The notes: a model not told the origin generated them from the sequence alone. DNA of 64,000 nucleotides from Chryseosolibacter sp964438975 (GCA_964438975.1 CAYTMU010000010.1:1-64000), one strand, 5' to 3'. Positions 1 to 7,478 are shown, numbered from the stretch's first letter. Program-made: numbers and translations.

Positions 1-31
1 GCGGGATAGGTTCAAGCCCTAGAGGAGGAGC
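1..31 (+). repeat. Direct repeat, left copy (tRNA 3'-end-like, putative att site)
   Basis: These 31 bases recur exactly at 2436-2466. They contain a tRNA T-arm signature: TAGG, the loop TTCAAGC, then CCTA. An acceptor-like AGGAGGA followed by G comes next, as at the 3' end of bacterial tRNA-Asn. The window begins here, so the 5' part of any intact tRNA would lie outside. Integrase-borne islands commonly recreate a tRNA 3' end and leave such a repeat at the far side. That reading is inference, because the tRNA itself is not visible and base 49 of the T stem would not pair with base 65. Confidence 0.6.
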
Positions 32-40
32 TTAATTATC

Positions 41-77
41 AGGCAGTTACATTTTAAAGTGTAGCTGCCTTTTTTTA
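41..77 (+). terminator. Rho-independent terminator after the left repeat
   Basis: A hairpin with stem AGGCAGtTACA / TGTAgCTGCCT and an 8-base loop is followed directly by a run of seven T. It lies 10 bases beyond the left repeat, where a tRNA terminator would sit. A different terminator follows the right copy of the repeat, so each copy has its own transcription stop. About 210 bases with no recognisable gene separate this terminator from the arsR operator. Confidence 0.8.
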
Positions 78-291
78 TTCGTCAAGGGGTCCCTTTGATA
101 AAAACCTTAGAGGAAAGCTTAGAATGAGGCAATTACACGTTCAGTGTAATTATTAGTGTTATGGAGTTGGTGTTATGTAGAATCGATTTTGTCTACTCCA
201 GAGTTCGAGCGTTTGTATATTACATCTTTATGACAATCCGCATCAGGACGAATCTTAATAAAACCAATTTTTTTTGAAACATGAAACATTT

Positions 292-307
292 ATCGTAATT
301 GTACGAT
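292..307. promoter_or_regulatory. Putative ArsR operator O1
   Basis: Perfect inverted repeat ATCGTA-ATTG-TACGAT ending 9 bases before the preferred arsR start at 317. A second site of the same geometry (6-4-6) precedes arsM at 665-680. ArsR/SmtB repressors bind short A+T-rich inverted repeats at their own promoters and leave on binding As(III). The recurrence of ATCGNA-N4-TACGAT at two promoter positions in one operon supports an operator function, which is inferred and not shown. Confidence 0.65.
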
Positions 308-316
308 TACAAGGAT

Positions 317-643
317 ATGGGACTTACCAAGACCGAAGAATTTACCAAAACACAAAACGAGTTAGCTGTGCTGACCAAAGCATTAGGTCATCCGGCTCGA
401 ATTGCAATCCTTCAATTCCTGATTAAAAGAAAGTCATGTGTTTGCGGTGACATCGTGGATGAATTGCCATTGTCTCAATCAACCGTTTCCCAACATCTCA
501 AAGAACTAAAGAATGCTGGCCTTATCAAAGGAGATATTGATGGCTCAAGTGTCTGCTATTGCATTGATAATAAAGCCTGGAACAGAACAAAGAAAATGAT
601 TGGTGACTTATTTGAAACATACAAGGGCGCAGGGTGCTGCTAA
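317..643 (+). CDS. arsR: ArsR/SmtB-family arsenic-responsive repressor
   Basis: This winged-helix metalloregulator would repress the ars operon until arsenite binds. The protein is 108 residues from the ATG at 317; a TTG at 299 would add six residues but would place the start inside the O1 inverted repeat, so 317 is preferred (AAGGA lies just upstream). The recognition-helix region reads SQSTVSQHLKELKNAG. The pair C41-x-C43 in SCVCGDIVDEL lies at the usual ArsR As(III) site, and the C-terminal tail ends GAGCC, adding two Cys. It is first in the operon arsR-arsM-arsC and carries operators on both sides. Confidence 0.93.
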   Translation: MGLTKTEEFTKTQNELAVLTKALGHPARIAILQFLIKRKSCVCGDIVDELPLSQSTVSQHLKELKNAGLIKGDIDGSSVCYCIDNKAWNRTKKMIGDLFETYKGAGCC

Positions 644-664
644 CCCTTTTTTTTGACTTAACTG

Positions 665-680
665 ATCGCAATATTACGAT
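665..680. promoter_or_regulatory. Putative ArsR operator O2 between arsR and arsM
   Basis: Inverted repeat ATCGCA-ATAT-TACGAT with one mismatch, in the 53-base gap between arsR and arsM. Half-site sequence and 4-base spacer match O1 at 292-307. It implies that arsM and arsC can be repressed separately from arsR, or that ArsR bridges both sites. No clear -7 promoter element was found in this short gap. Confidence 0.55.
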
Positions 681-696
681 AATTAAACACAAATAG

Positions 697-1539
697 ATGG
701 AAAATCAAACCTCAGAACAACTCAAACAGCTCGTAAAAGAGAAGTACGGCCAGATCGCTTTGCAAAGCAAAGATGATAATTCATCCAGTTGCTGTGGCGC
801 AACCTGCTGTAGTACGATTGATTACACTGTGATGGCGGACGACTACACTAAGCTTGAAGGATATGTAGCAGATGCCGACCTTGGATTAGGCTGCGGATTG
901 CCAACTGAGTTTGCAAAGATCAAAGAAGGCGATACCGTTATTGATCTAGGCTCAGGTGCAGGAAATGATGCATTTGTAGCGAGATCGATAACAGGAGATA
1001 AGGGAAAAGTGATCGGCATTGACTTCACTGAGAAAATGGTTGAGAAAGCAAAGATCAACGCAGAGAAGCTTGGCTACACGAATGTTGAGTTCCGTCAGGG
1101 AGATATTGAGAACATGCCATTGGCTGGAAACATCGCAGATGTTGTGGTTAGCAATTGCGTATTAAATCTTGTGCCGAACAAACAACAGGCATTTGCGGAA
1201 ACATTCCGCATCCTCAAAAAAGGTGGACATTTCAGCGTGTCAGACATTGTGCTGGTTGGAGATCTTCCGGAAGGTTTGCAGAAATCAGCTGAGATGTATG
1301 CCGGATGTGTTGCCGGGGCAATACAGAAGGATGAATACCTGGCGATCATTCAGCAAACCGGATTCTCGGCAATCACCATTCAAAAGGAAAAGCGGATTAC
1401 GTTGCCAGATGATATTCTAAAAGACTATTTATTAGAAGATCAGCTTCAGGAGTTTAAGACCGTAAAGACCGGCATCTTCAGCATTACAGTTTATGCCGAG
1501 AAACCAGAGAACTGTTGCGCCCCAGGTTGCTGCGATTAA
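697..1539 (+). CDS. arsM: Arsenite S-adenosylmethionine methyltransferase
   Basis: ArsM methylates As(III) with SAM, giving methylated and volatile arsenicals; it acts in the cytosol. The 280-residue protein has the SAM-binding motif VIDLGSGAGND (81-91) and the acidic GIDF (107-110). Cys66 (GLGCGLP), Cys154 (VSNCVLN) and Cys204 (YAGCVAG) match the three conserved arsenite-binding cysteines of the family. Extra Cys pairs sit at the N-terminal SCCGATCC (31-38) and at the C-terminal end CCAPGCCD; such vicinal pairs could collect arsenite. The start ATG lies 53 bases after arsR, and arsC follows after 12 bases, so the genes are probably co-transcribed. Confidence 0.93.
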   Translation: MENQTSEQLKQLVKEKYGQIALQSKDDNSSSCCGATCCSTIDYTVMADDYTKLEGYVADADLGLGCGLPTEFAKIKEGDTVIDLGSGAGNDAFVARSITGDKGKVIGIDFTEKMVEKAKINAEKLGYTNVEFRQGDIENMPLAGNIADVVVSNCVLNLVPNKQQAFAETFRILKKGGHFSVSDIVLVGDLPEGLQKSAEMYAGCVAGAIQKDEYLAIIQQTGFSAITIQKEKRITLPDDILKDYLLEDQLQEFKTVKTGIFSITVYAEKPENCCAPGCCD

Positions 1540-1551
1540 TTTTTAAGAGAC

Positions 1552-2190
1552 ATGACAAAAGCCATTAATCAATTACTTCCCACACTACAAACCACAACTG
1601 AAAGTCTGGTTACACGGTTTGGAAGCATTTCCGCTGAGCGCAGAGAATTGCTGCGGCAGCTGACCTCATTTGTTGAGAAGCGAGTGCAGGCTGGACAAAC
1701 TGTTTATCTGAATTTTATCTGTACGCATAATTCAAGGCGGAGCCATCTTTCTCAACTGTGGGCGCAAGCTGCTGCGCATTACTACGGAATCCCGAATGTT
1801 CAGTCTTACTCAGGCGGAACGGAAGCGACAGCCTTTAATCCACGTGCCGTTAAAGCAATGAGCGAAGCAGGGTTTGAAATTGTCAAGATCAAGGAAGGGG
1901 AAAACCCCATGTACGAGGTTCGGTTTGCTGAAGGTATTAACCCGGTTACGGCTTTCTCAAAAGTTTACAACGACCCTTTTAATCATAACAAGGATTTCGC
2001 AGCAGTAATGACCTGTTCTCATGCCGATGAGAATTGCCCGCTCGTATTCGGTGCTACTTTGCGGATCGCATTAACGTATGATGATCCGAAGGAGTTTGAC
2101 GGCACATCACAGGAAGCTGAAAAATATAAAGAAAGAGTAGAAGAGATAGGCACTGAGATTCTCTATGCATTCTCACAAGTAAAAAGGTGA
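1552..2190 (+). CDS. arsC: Thioredoxin-type arsenate reductase / low-molecular-weight phosphatase family protein
   Basis: The likely role is reduction of As(V) to As(III), the substrate of ArsM. The phosphatase P-loop reads CTHNSRRS at about residues 58-65 (Cys-x5-Arg-Ser). Downstream CSHADENC has Cys-x6-Cys spacing, as in the Cys82/Cys89 disulfide cascade of pI258-type ArsC, which is recycled by thioredoxin. At 212 residues it is longer than the roughly 130-residue classical enzymes because of an N-terminal helical extension of about 50 residues and a longer insert. Bacteroidota homologues are often annotated simply as protein-tyrosine phosphatases. It is the last intact gene of the ars cassette. 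Confidence 0.85.
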   Translation: MTKAINQLLPTLQTTTESLVTRFGSISAERRELLRQLTSFVEKRVQAGQTVYLNFICTHNSRRSHLSQLWAQAAAHYYGIPNVQSYSGGTEATAFNPRAVKAMSEAGFEIVKIKEGENPMYEVRFAEGINPVTAFSKVYNDPFNHNKDFAAVMTCSHADENCPLVFGATLRIALTYDDPKEFDGTSQEAEKYKERVEEIGTEILYAFSQVKR

Positions 2191-2191
2191 C

Positions 2192-2444
2192 ATGACACCA
2201 GGAAAGTGAAAACAATAATTTATGGACATTACAAGCTGGAATTTTTCCAGAGAATGTTTCCAGTATCAGGATACATGAAGCGCTTGGATTCAGAGAAGTA
2301 GGCTACCGGGAAAAGATCGGCCAGTTAAAAGGCGTATGGCGTGAAAACGCTACTTTTGTCCAAAATTTTGTAAAGAAAGTGCCGGATGGGCCTTCTTTTG
2401 GGCTTATTGAATTCGCTGTTAATCAGTCCCGCCGTGCGGGATAG
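2192..2444 (+). pseudogene. 5'-deleted arsN-like GNAT acetyltransferase remnant
   Basis: An ATG at 2192, one base after the arsC stop, opens a five-codon peptide. In another frame, open from 2196 to a TAG at 2442-2444, the residues WTLQAGIFPENVSSIRIHEA followed by LGFREVGYREKIG match the C-terminal half of ArsN/phosphinothricin-type N-acetyltransferases (family pattern: FPEN, S-I-x-LH, GF, VG, REKIG, GVWR). The N-terminal half with the first acetyl-CoA segments is missing, and the extreme C terminus after GVWRENATF does not look like the family. The frame ends inside the right direct repeat. An internal deletion joining the start of the gene to its 3' half would explain this. ArsN acetylates arsinothricin or related organoarsenicals. 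Confidence 0.65.
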
Positions 2445-2466
2445 GTTCAAGCCCTAGAGGAGGAGC
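2411..2466 (+). repeat. Direct repeat, right copy (2436-2466), with tRNA-Asn-like anticodon loop upstream
   Basis: Bases 2436-2466 repeat 1-31 exactly. Upstream, CTGTTAA followed by TCAG resembles the anticodon loop (GTT, Asn) and the 3' side of an anticodon stem, but the 5' side is absent. A 13-base hairpin CCCGC-CGT-GCGGG lies between this and the T arm, which no ordinary tRNA-Asn has. It therefore looks like an att-type 3' fragment and not a working tRNA gene. It marks the right border of the arsenic cassette. Confidence 0.6.
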
Positions 2467-2476
2467 GGAAAAGACG

Positions 2477-2512
2477 AGGAAGGTTGCTGTTTCAGCAACC
2501 TTCCTTTTTTTT
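2477..2512 (+). terminator. Rho-independent terminator after the right repeat
   Basis: A perfect 13-bp stem, AGGAAGGTTGCTG / CAGCAACCTTCCT, with loop TTT is followed by a T run. It lies 10 bases beyond the right repeat. If the cassette integrated into a tRNA, this would be the original terminator of that tRNA, displaced to the far side. Confidence 0.85.
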
Positions 2513-2554
2513 GTAAGTCTGTGCTGAAAGGCAGGAGTTTTTTTACCTCACCCT

Positions 2555-2581
2555 AAATCTCTCTCCGTGGGATAGGGATTT
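2555..2581. repeat. Imperfect hairpin, REP-like
   Basis: AAATCTCTCTCC, GTG, GGATAGGGATTT pairs at 10 of 12 positions and is preceded by CCTCACCCT. Short C/T-rich hairpins like this are scattered in many bacterial genomes. No T run follows, so it is not called a terminator. The rest of 2513-2709 shows no gene. Confidence 0.4.
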
Positions 2582-2709
2582 ATTCCATCCCTTCGGGCTG
2601 GTGGTTAAAGCTAACATAGTACACTTTATAGAAAATATAAGACAGCGAGGATAAGACACGATCCCGTTAACTTGTCCCCCCACAAAGTGTATTTAAATCG
2701 CTGCTTCTT

Positions 2710-4353
2710 ATGGGTAAAATCGTTTCGATCCAAATATTTCTTCTTCTGTCTTTTCACTTGGTAAGTGCCGACAAGTATCCCAAGAACCTCGGGATCGACG
2801 TCCAGCACTACGCCTTTTCGGTTCTCCTGTCAGACGAATCAGACCGGGTAGAGGTAGAGTCACAAATCATCCTCAGATTCAAGACGGATGGCGTACGCCA
2901 TTTGCGATTGGATCTTATCAACAAGTCAGATGCTCTTAACGGTCGTGGAATGGTGGTGACATCGGTGCAATCAGGCGGGAAGGATATCAGGTTCACGCAT
3001 GCTGAAGATGAGTTAATGGTGTATTTCGCCAGCCCGTCCGCTGCTGATTCTGAGATGGAGATCAGCATCCGGTACGGAGGAATTCCCGCCGACGGTCTCA
3101 TCATTGGCCCGACGAAGTTTGGAAGCAGAAGCTTCTTCAGCCATCACTGGCCTAATACGGCGAGGCATTGGCTTTCGGTGGTCGACCATCCTTATGAGAA
3201 AGCGACGTCTGAGTTCGTGGTAACTGCTCCCATCAAGTATGATGTGGTTTCAAACGGCTTGCTGTTGGAACGAACGATCCTCAACGAGAAGACAAAGCTC
3301 ACCCATTGGAAGCAATCAACTCCGGTTTCATCCTGGCTTTATGTCCTCGCGGTTGCCGAGTTCGCTGTTCAGTACGTAGATACATTCGAAGGGAAGTCCG
3401 TCGAGACGTGGGTCTATCCCCAGGATCGCGAAGAAGGTTTCAGCGACTTCGCGGAGCCGACGAAACAGGTACTGCAATTTTTCAGCGATTACGTCGGACC
3501 TTATGCCTATGAGAAAGCCGCCAATATTCAGTCGCCGAGCGTGAAAGGCGCGATGGAGACCGCTTCTGCTGTTTTTTATCAGGAGGATGCTGTCACGGGT
3601 TCAAGATCTTTCTGGCTGAACAACGCGATCATTCATGAGTGGGCGCATCATTGGTTTGGCAACTGCGTAACGGAATCAACGTGGGATGACGCGTGGCTTA
3701 GCGAGGGATTTGCTACCTATTTTACGATGCTGTTCAGAGAACATGCATACGGTCGCGACGATCTTGTCAATGAGCTACGCAAGGCAAAGACGGACATTGC
3801 GAAGTATTATGCGAAGGATCCGGGTTACAGGATTGTCGATGATCGTTCTGCCGAGGAAGGCCCGGTGACCAATCTTATGACTTACCAGAAAGGGGCGTGG
3901 ATTCTCCATATGTTGCGCAACGTTGTGGGTGATGAAGCTTTTAGGCGGGGTATTCGTGCTTACTATCAAAAATACTTCAACGGCATTGCTACGACTGAGG
4001 ATTTCAGACGTGAAATGGAGCGGGCATCTGGAAAGGATCTCAACAGGTTTTTCGATCAATGGTTGCGTCAGGGTGGAAACCTGAAGTTGGAAGCCACGTG
4101 GAAATACGACCAGCGCAAGAAGCAGATCGTGGTAAAACTGGCACAGGTACAGGAGAAGGCTTACGTGTTCGATATGCCGATCGAGATAGGAGTGTTCGGA
4201 GAGAATAGCGTGTTGCCTGAAGTGTTTTCGTTTCAACTTACCAATACCCGTCAGAATGAGTTCGTCATTCCTGTCAAAGAGCGTCCGACCTCGGTGGCAA
4301 TAGACCCGGATACCAAACTGTTAGGCGAATGGGAACTGAGAAACGTCAAGTGA
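2710..4353 (+). CDS. Secreted M1-family zinc metallopeptidase
   Basis: This is an aminopeptidase of the gluzincin M1 family, probably exported to periplasm or surface. The protein is 547 residues and starts with a hydrophobic signal sequence (about residues 1-20). The zinc site is H309-E-W-A-H313 followed by E332 in AWLSEGFATYF, the HExxH-x18-E pattern of M1. Upstream GAMETASAVFYQED is the counterpart of the GAMEN exopeptidase motif. It lacks the long C-terminal ERAP-like domain and resembles the short LTA4-hydrolase-like or bacterial M1 forms. The next gene, also a peptidase, starts one base after the stop, so the two are probably translated together in peptide breakdown. Confidence 0.9.
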   Translation: MGKIVSIQIFLLLSFHLVSADKYPKNLGIDVQHYAFSVLLSDESDRVEVESQIILRFKTDGVRHLRLDLINKSDALNGRGMVVTSVQSGGKDIRFTHAEDELMVYFASPSAADSEMEISIRYGGIPADGLIIGPTKFGSRSFFSHHWPNTARHWLSVVDHPYEKATSEFVVTAPIKYDVVSNGLLLERTILNEKTKLTHWKQSTPVSSWLYVLAVAEFAVQYVDTFEGKSVETWVYPQDREEGFSDFAEPTKQVLQFFSDYVGPYAYEKAANIQSPSVKGAMETASAVFYQEDAVTGSRSFWLNNAIIHEWAHHWFGNCVTESTWDDAWLSEGFATYFTMLFREHAYGRDDLVNELRKAKTDIAKYYAKDPGYRIVDDRSAEEGPVTNLMTYQKGAWILHMLRNVVGDEAFRRGIRAYYQKYFNGIATTEDFRREMERASGKDLNRFFDQWLRQGGNLKLEATWKYDQRKKQIVVKLAQVQEKAYVFDMPIEIGVFGENSVLPEVFSFQLTNTRQNEFVIPVKERPTSVAIDPDTKLLGEWELRNVK

Positions 4354-4354
4354 T

Positions 4355-5821
4355 ATGATGACATTATTGTTTAGAAAATTCCTGATGCTGATACTGGTTA
4401 GTGTCGGCATCCTGTTTAGCGCGGTTCCTTCCAGTGCCCAAACCGCACTATTTCAAAAAGATTTTGAATGGACGGAGTTCGAGGAAAGGCGTAACCGGAT
4501 CATGGACTCGATTGGAGCGAACGGCATCGCGTTGGTCCAGGGTGGCCTTTCCGTTACTGGTTTCGAAGTTTTCAGGCAGACCAACGAATTCTACTATCTC
4601 ACGGGACTCGAGATCCCGCACGCATATATACTTATGAACGGTCGAAATCGCCGTACTACAATATATCTTCCTCACAGAGACGAGGTCAGGGAAAGAAGCG
4701 AGGGCAAGACATTGTCAGCTGAGGATGCCGCGCTGATTATCAGCGCGACGGGGATCGACGATGTCTTACCACTGGAAAATCTTTCGCTGACATTAGCCCG
4801 ATTGACGACGTACTATCCTGTTCCGGTTGTTTATACGCCACATAGTCCCGGTGAGGGAAAGGCGTGCAGCCGCGACGAACTGCTCGCCGGGGTAGCCAGG
4901 ATAACTGCCGACCCTTGGACTGATGTTCGGTCCAAGGAAGCTAATTTCATCAATCTCCTGCGACTGCGCTATCCGCAACTCGAGACCCGCGACCTTTCGC
5001 CTTTACTCGACGAAATGCGACTCATCAAAAGCCCCGCAGAGATCGACCTGGTGAGAAAGGCGAGTGAAATCGCCGGCGTTGGTCTTATCGAGGTGATCAA
5101 GTCAACCAAACCGGGTATGCTTGAGTACCAACTTGCGGCAATATCGAGGTTCCACTATCTCATGAGTGGGTCGCGGTTTGAAGGATACAGTGCTATCGTC
5201 GGTGGTGGGACGAACGCATGGTTCGGTCACTACTTTCAGAACACAGATACCTTGAGAAGCGGAGACCTGGTGTTGATGGACTTTGCTCCGGACTACCGGT
5301 ATTATACATCGGACGTATCCCGAATGTGGCCGGTCAATGGAAAGTTCACGCAGGGCCAACGGGAGTTGTACGGTGTTATCGTCGCCTTTCACAAAGAGCT
5401 GTTGAAAAGGATACGGCCGGGGGTTTCCGCAAGCCAGATCACCGACGAAGCAATCGAAGCGCTTCGCCCGATCATCGCAAAGATGTCATTCTCGAAACCT
5501 ATTTACCGGAAAGCTGCTGAGGGCGCGTTATCCTTCCGCGGTGGTTTGTCTCACCCGGTCGGTATGGCTGTGCATGATGTGGGTAACTACTGGAAGGGCG
5601 TCTTGAAGCCGGGGATGGTGTTCGCGGTAGATCCTATGATCTGGGTGCCGGAAGAGAAATTGTACGTCCGCGTGGAGGACGTGGGAGTCGTTACCGAAAC
5701 CGGTTTTGAGAATTTTTCATCATTCGTACCGTTTGAGATCGAAGAAATCGAAAAGCTGATGAAGAAGGACGGGGTCACCGACAAGATGGACTTCCAAAAG
5801 CCGCCGACGAGGAATCGCTGA
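4355..5821 (+). CDS. Secreted M24-family Xaa-Pro aminopeptidase
   Basis: The enzyme would remove N-terminal residues preceding proline. The 488-residue protein has a signal peptide ending near VPSSAQ (residue 29), an aminopeptidase-P N-terminal domain (about 35-190) and a pita-bread catalytic domain (about 225-470). Metal ligands by position are D309, D320, H400 (LSHPVG), D426 (FAVDPMIW) and E441 (RVEDVG). The fourth ligand is Glu in typical M24B enzymes (EPG), so the Asp is unusual and could alter metal use or activity. It sits directly behind the M1 peptidase. ATG codons at 4355 and 4358 are both possible starts. Confidence 0.88.
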   Translation: MMTLLFRKFLMLILVSVGILFSAVPSSAQTALFQKDFEWTEFEERRNRIMDSIGANGIALVQGGLSVTGFEVFRQTNEFYYLTGLEIPHAYILMNGRNRRTTIYLPHRDEVRERSEGKTLSAEDAALIISATGIDDVLPLENLSLTLARLTTYYPVPVVYTPHSPGEGKACSRDELLAGVARITADPWTDVRSKEANFINLLRLRYPQLETRDLSPLLDEMRLIKSPAEIDLVRKASEIAGVGLIEVIKSTKPGMLEYQLAAISRFHYLMSGSRFEGYSAIVGGGTNAWFGHYFQNTDTLRSGDLVLMDFAPDYRYYTSDVSRMWPVNGKFTQGQRELYGVIVAFHKELLKRIRPGVSASQITDEAIEALRPIIAKMSFSKPIYRKAAEGALSFRGGLSHPVGMAVHDVGNYWKGVLKPGMVFAVDPMIWVPEEKLYVRVEDVGVVTETGFENFSSFVPFEIEEIEKLMKKDGVTDKMDFQKPPTRNR

Positions 5822-5843
5822 ACCTGGCGGATACTGATTACCT

Positions 5844-6701
5844 ATGATCGTCAAGATAATTTGGTGCGCGCTGGTCTTACTCGCGGTTTGGTTTATTACC
5901 GTACTCACGAGAGACTACCTGAGACACAAAGACAACCTGGAAGACGTCAGCTGGCTTAAGACTTCCCTGATCGGATTCGTCGTCAACTTCTTCGATGTAC
6001 TGGGTATCGGTGCCTTTGCTCCGCAGACGGCTCTCCTGAAGTTCACCAGACAAACATCGGATCGTTTTATTCCTGGAACGATGAATGTTGCCAATACGGT
6101 CCCCGTGTTGTTACAAGCTATCATCTTCATAACGATTATCGAAGTGGATGCACTGACACTTGTGCTGATGCTTCTTGCGGCGAGCGGAGGGGCTATCCTC
6201 GGTGCCGGTATCGTTTCAAGAATGTCAGAGAAGGTCATCAGATTGACGATGGGAGGTGCGTTACTGGTGACGGCAACCTTTATGGTGGCAGGGAAAATTG
6301 GCTGGATTCCCGGTGGGGGTGAGGCAATCGGATTAACGGGTGGTAAGCTTGTTCTTGCTGTTGTGGTCAACTTCGTGTTGGGTGCGTTGATGACCGCGGG
6401 GATCGGATTGTACGCCCCATGTATGGCACTTGTGTTTGCTTTGGGGATGTCGCCAAAAGTCGCGTTTCCGATTATGATGGGGTCCTGCGCGTTTCTGATG
6501 CCGCCTGCCTCTGCAAGGTTCATCAAAGAGCGCGCCTATAACCGTAAAGCAGCTATCGGGATGGCTATCCCGGGGACGATCGCCGTACTCGTTGCTGCCC
6601 TGATCGTGAAATCGCTGCCGGTCGACGTCCTTCGATGGGTTGTCGTGGCAGTTGTGATCTATACGTCGTTCATCATGCTTCGAGCTGGTCTGCGAAGCTG
6701 A
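5844..6701 (+). CDS. TauE/SafE-family sulfite/anion exporter, inner membrane
   Basis: A 285-residue polytopic membrane protein with about eight hydrophobic segments in two similar halves, as in the TauE/SafE (TSUP) family. The first half carries GFVVNFFDVLGIGAF and the second AGIGLYAPCMALVF, both at the usual family positions. The family exports sulfite, sulfoacetate or other small organic anions; the substrate here cannot be read from sequence. It starts 22 bases after the M24 peptidase and may share its transcript. The gene ends three bases before the stop of the convergent glycosyltransferase. Confidence 0.85.
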   Translation: MIVKIIWCALVLLAVWFITVLTRDYLRHKDNLEDVSWLKTSLIGFVVNFFDVLGIGAFAPQTALLKFTRQTSDRFIPGTMNVANTVPVLLQAIIFITIIEVDALTLVLMLLAASGGAILGAGIVSRMSEKVIRLTMGGALLVTATFMVAGKIGWIPGGGEAIGLTGGKLVLAVVVNFVLGALMTAGIGLYAPCMALVFALGMSPKVAFPIMMGSCAFLMPPASARFIKERAYNRKAAIGMAIPGTIAVLVAALIVKSLPVDVLRWVVVAVVIYTSFIMLRAGLRS

Positions 6702-6704
6702 CCA

Positions 6705-7478
6705 TTACATTGCTTCTGCCACAGCTTTCTCGTAAGGCGCGGGAATGTACTTCCGGAACCAGCTGCTGATGGTCATGTGCAATACGCCGAAAAATGCTTC
6801 CTTGAAGATGCCTGGAGACATCTTGGATTCGCCTCGTGTGCGATCAGTAAAGATGATCGGAACTTCAACCAGTTTGAATCCGTATTTCCACGCGAGGAAT
6901 TTCATTTCGATTTGAAAAGCATATCCAATGAACCGGATTTCGTTTAGTGGGATCGTTTCAAGAACCTTGCGTTTATAACAGACAAATCCTGCTGTTGTGT
7001 CGTTGATCGGCATGCTCGTGATGACACGAACATAGCTGCTGGCAAAATACGACAGTAATACCCTGCCAATCGGCCAGTTTACGACATTCACGCCCGTTGC
7101 ATAGCGGGAGCCGATCGACAGGTCTGCCCCATCGCGGTAGCAGGCGTTGTAAAGCCTGACGAGGTCTTGCGGATCATGTGAAAAATCGGCATCCATCTCG
7201 AGGATATACTCATAGTTGTGCGAAATAGCATACTGAAAACCAGCGATATAAGCTGTTCCCAAACCGAGCTTGCCAGTCCTTCTCATCAGGTGCAGACGCT
7301 GTTCTTCGGAATTGAAGGTGCCTTGGAGTTCCTGAACGATATTGCCGGTTCCGTCGGGTGAGTTATCGTCGACGACGAGAATGTGGAAATTGATTGGAAG
7401 TTTGAATACCGCCTCTATGATAGGCTGGATATTCTCCCGCTCATTGTAGGTGGGAATGATGACAATTGCTTTACTCAC
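6705..7478 (-). CDS. Polyprenol (dolichol)-phosphate mannosyltransferase, GT2 family
   Basis: The enzyme transfers a sugar from a GDP- or UDP-sugar to polyprenol phosphate at the cytoplasmic membrane face. Motifs are IPTYNERENI near the N terminus, VVDDNSPDGT and the metal-binding MDADFSHDPQDL, all typical of Dpm1-like GT2 enzymes. No C-terminal membrane domain follows, as in the short DPM1 type. A GTG at 7478 gives the usual N terminus (M)SKAIVIIPTYNE and 257 residues. An upstream ATG at 7535 would add a 19-residue tail not seen in the family. It lies downstream of the EF-G-like gene on the same strand. Confidence 0.88.
   Translation of the reverse strand: MSKAIVIIPTYNERENIQPIIEAVFKLPINFHILVVDDNSPDGTGNIVQELQGTFNSEEQRLHLMRRTGKLGLGTAYIAGFQYAISHNYEYILEMDADFSHDPQDLVRLYNACYRDGADLSIGSRYATGVNVVNWPIGRVLLSYFASSYVRVITSMPINDTTAGFVCYKRKVLETIPLNEIRFIGYAFQIEMKFLAWKYGFKLVEVPIIFTDRTRGESKMSPGIFKEAFFGVLHMTISSWFRKYIPAPYEKAVAEAM

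Noticed and set aside
1..31. A functional tRNA gene at the left edge
   Set aside because: Only the 3' part could be in the window and T-stem pairing is imperfect; it is reported as a tRNA-like repeat only.
2555..2581. Terminator of the region after the right repeat
   Set aside because: The hairpin has two mismatches and no T run; a much better terminator lies at 2477-2512.
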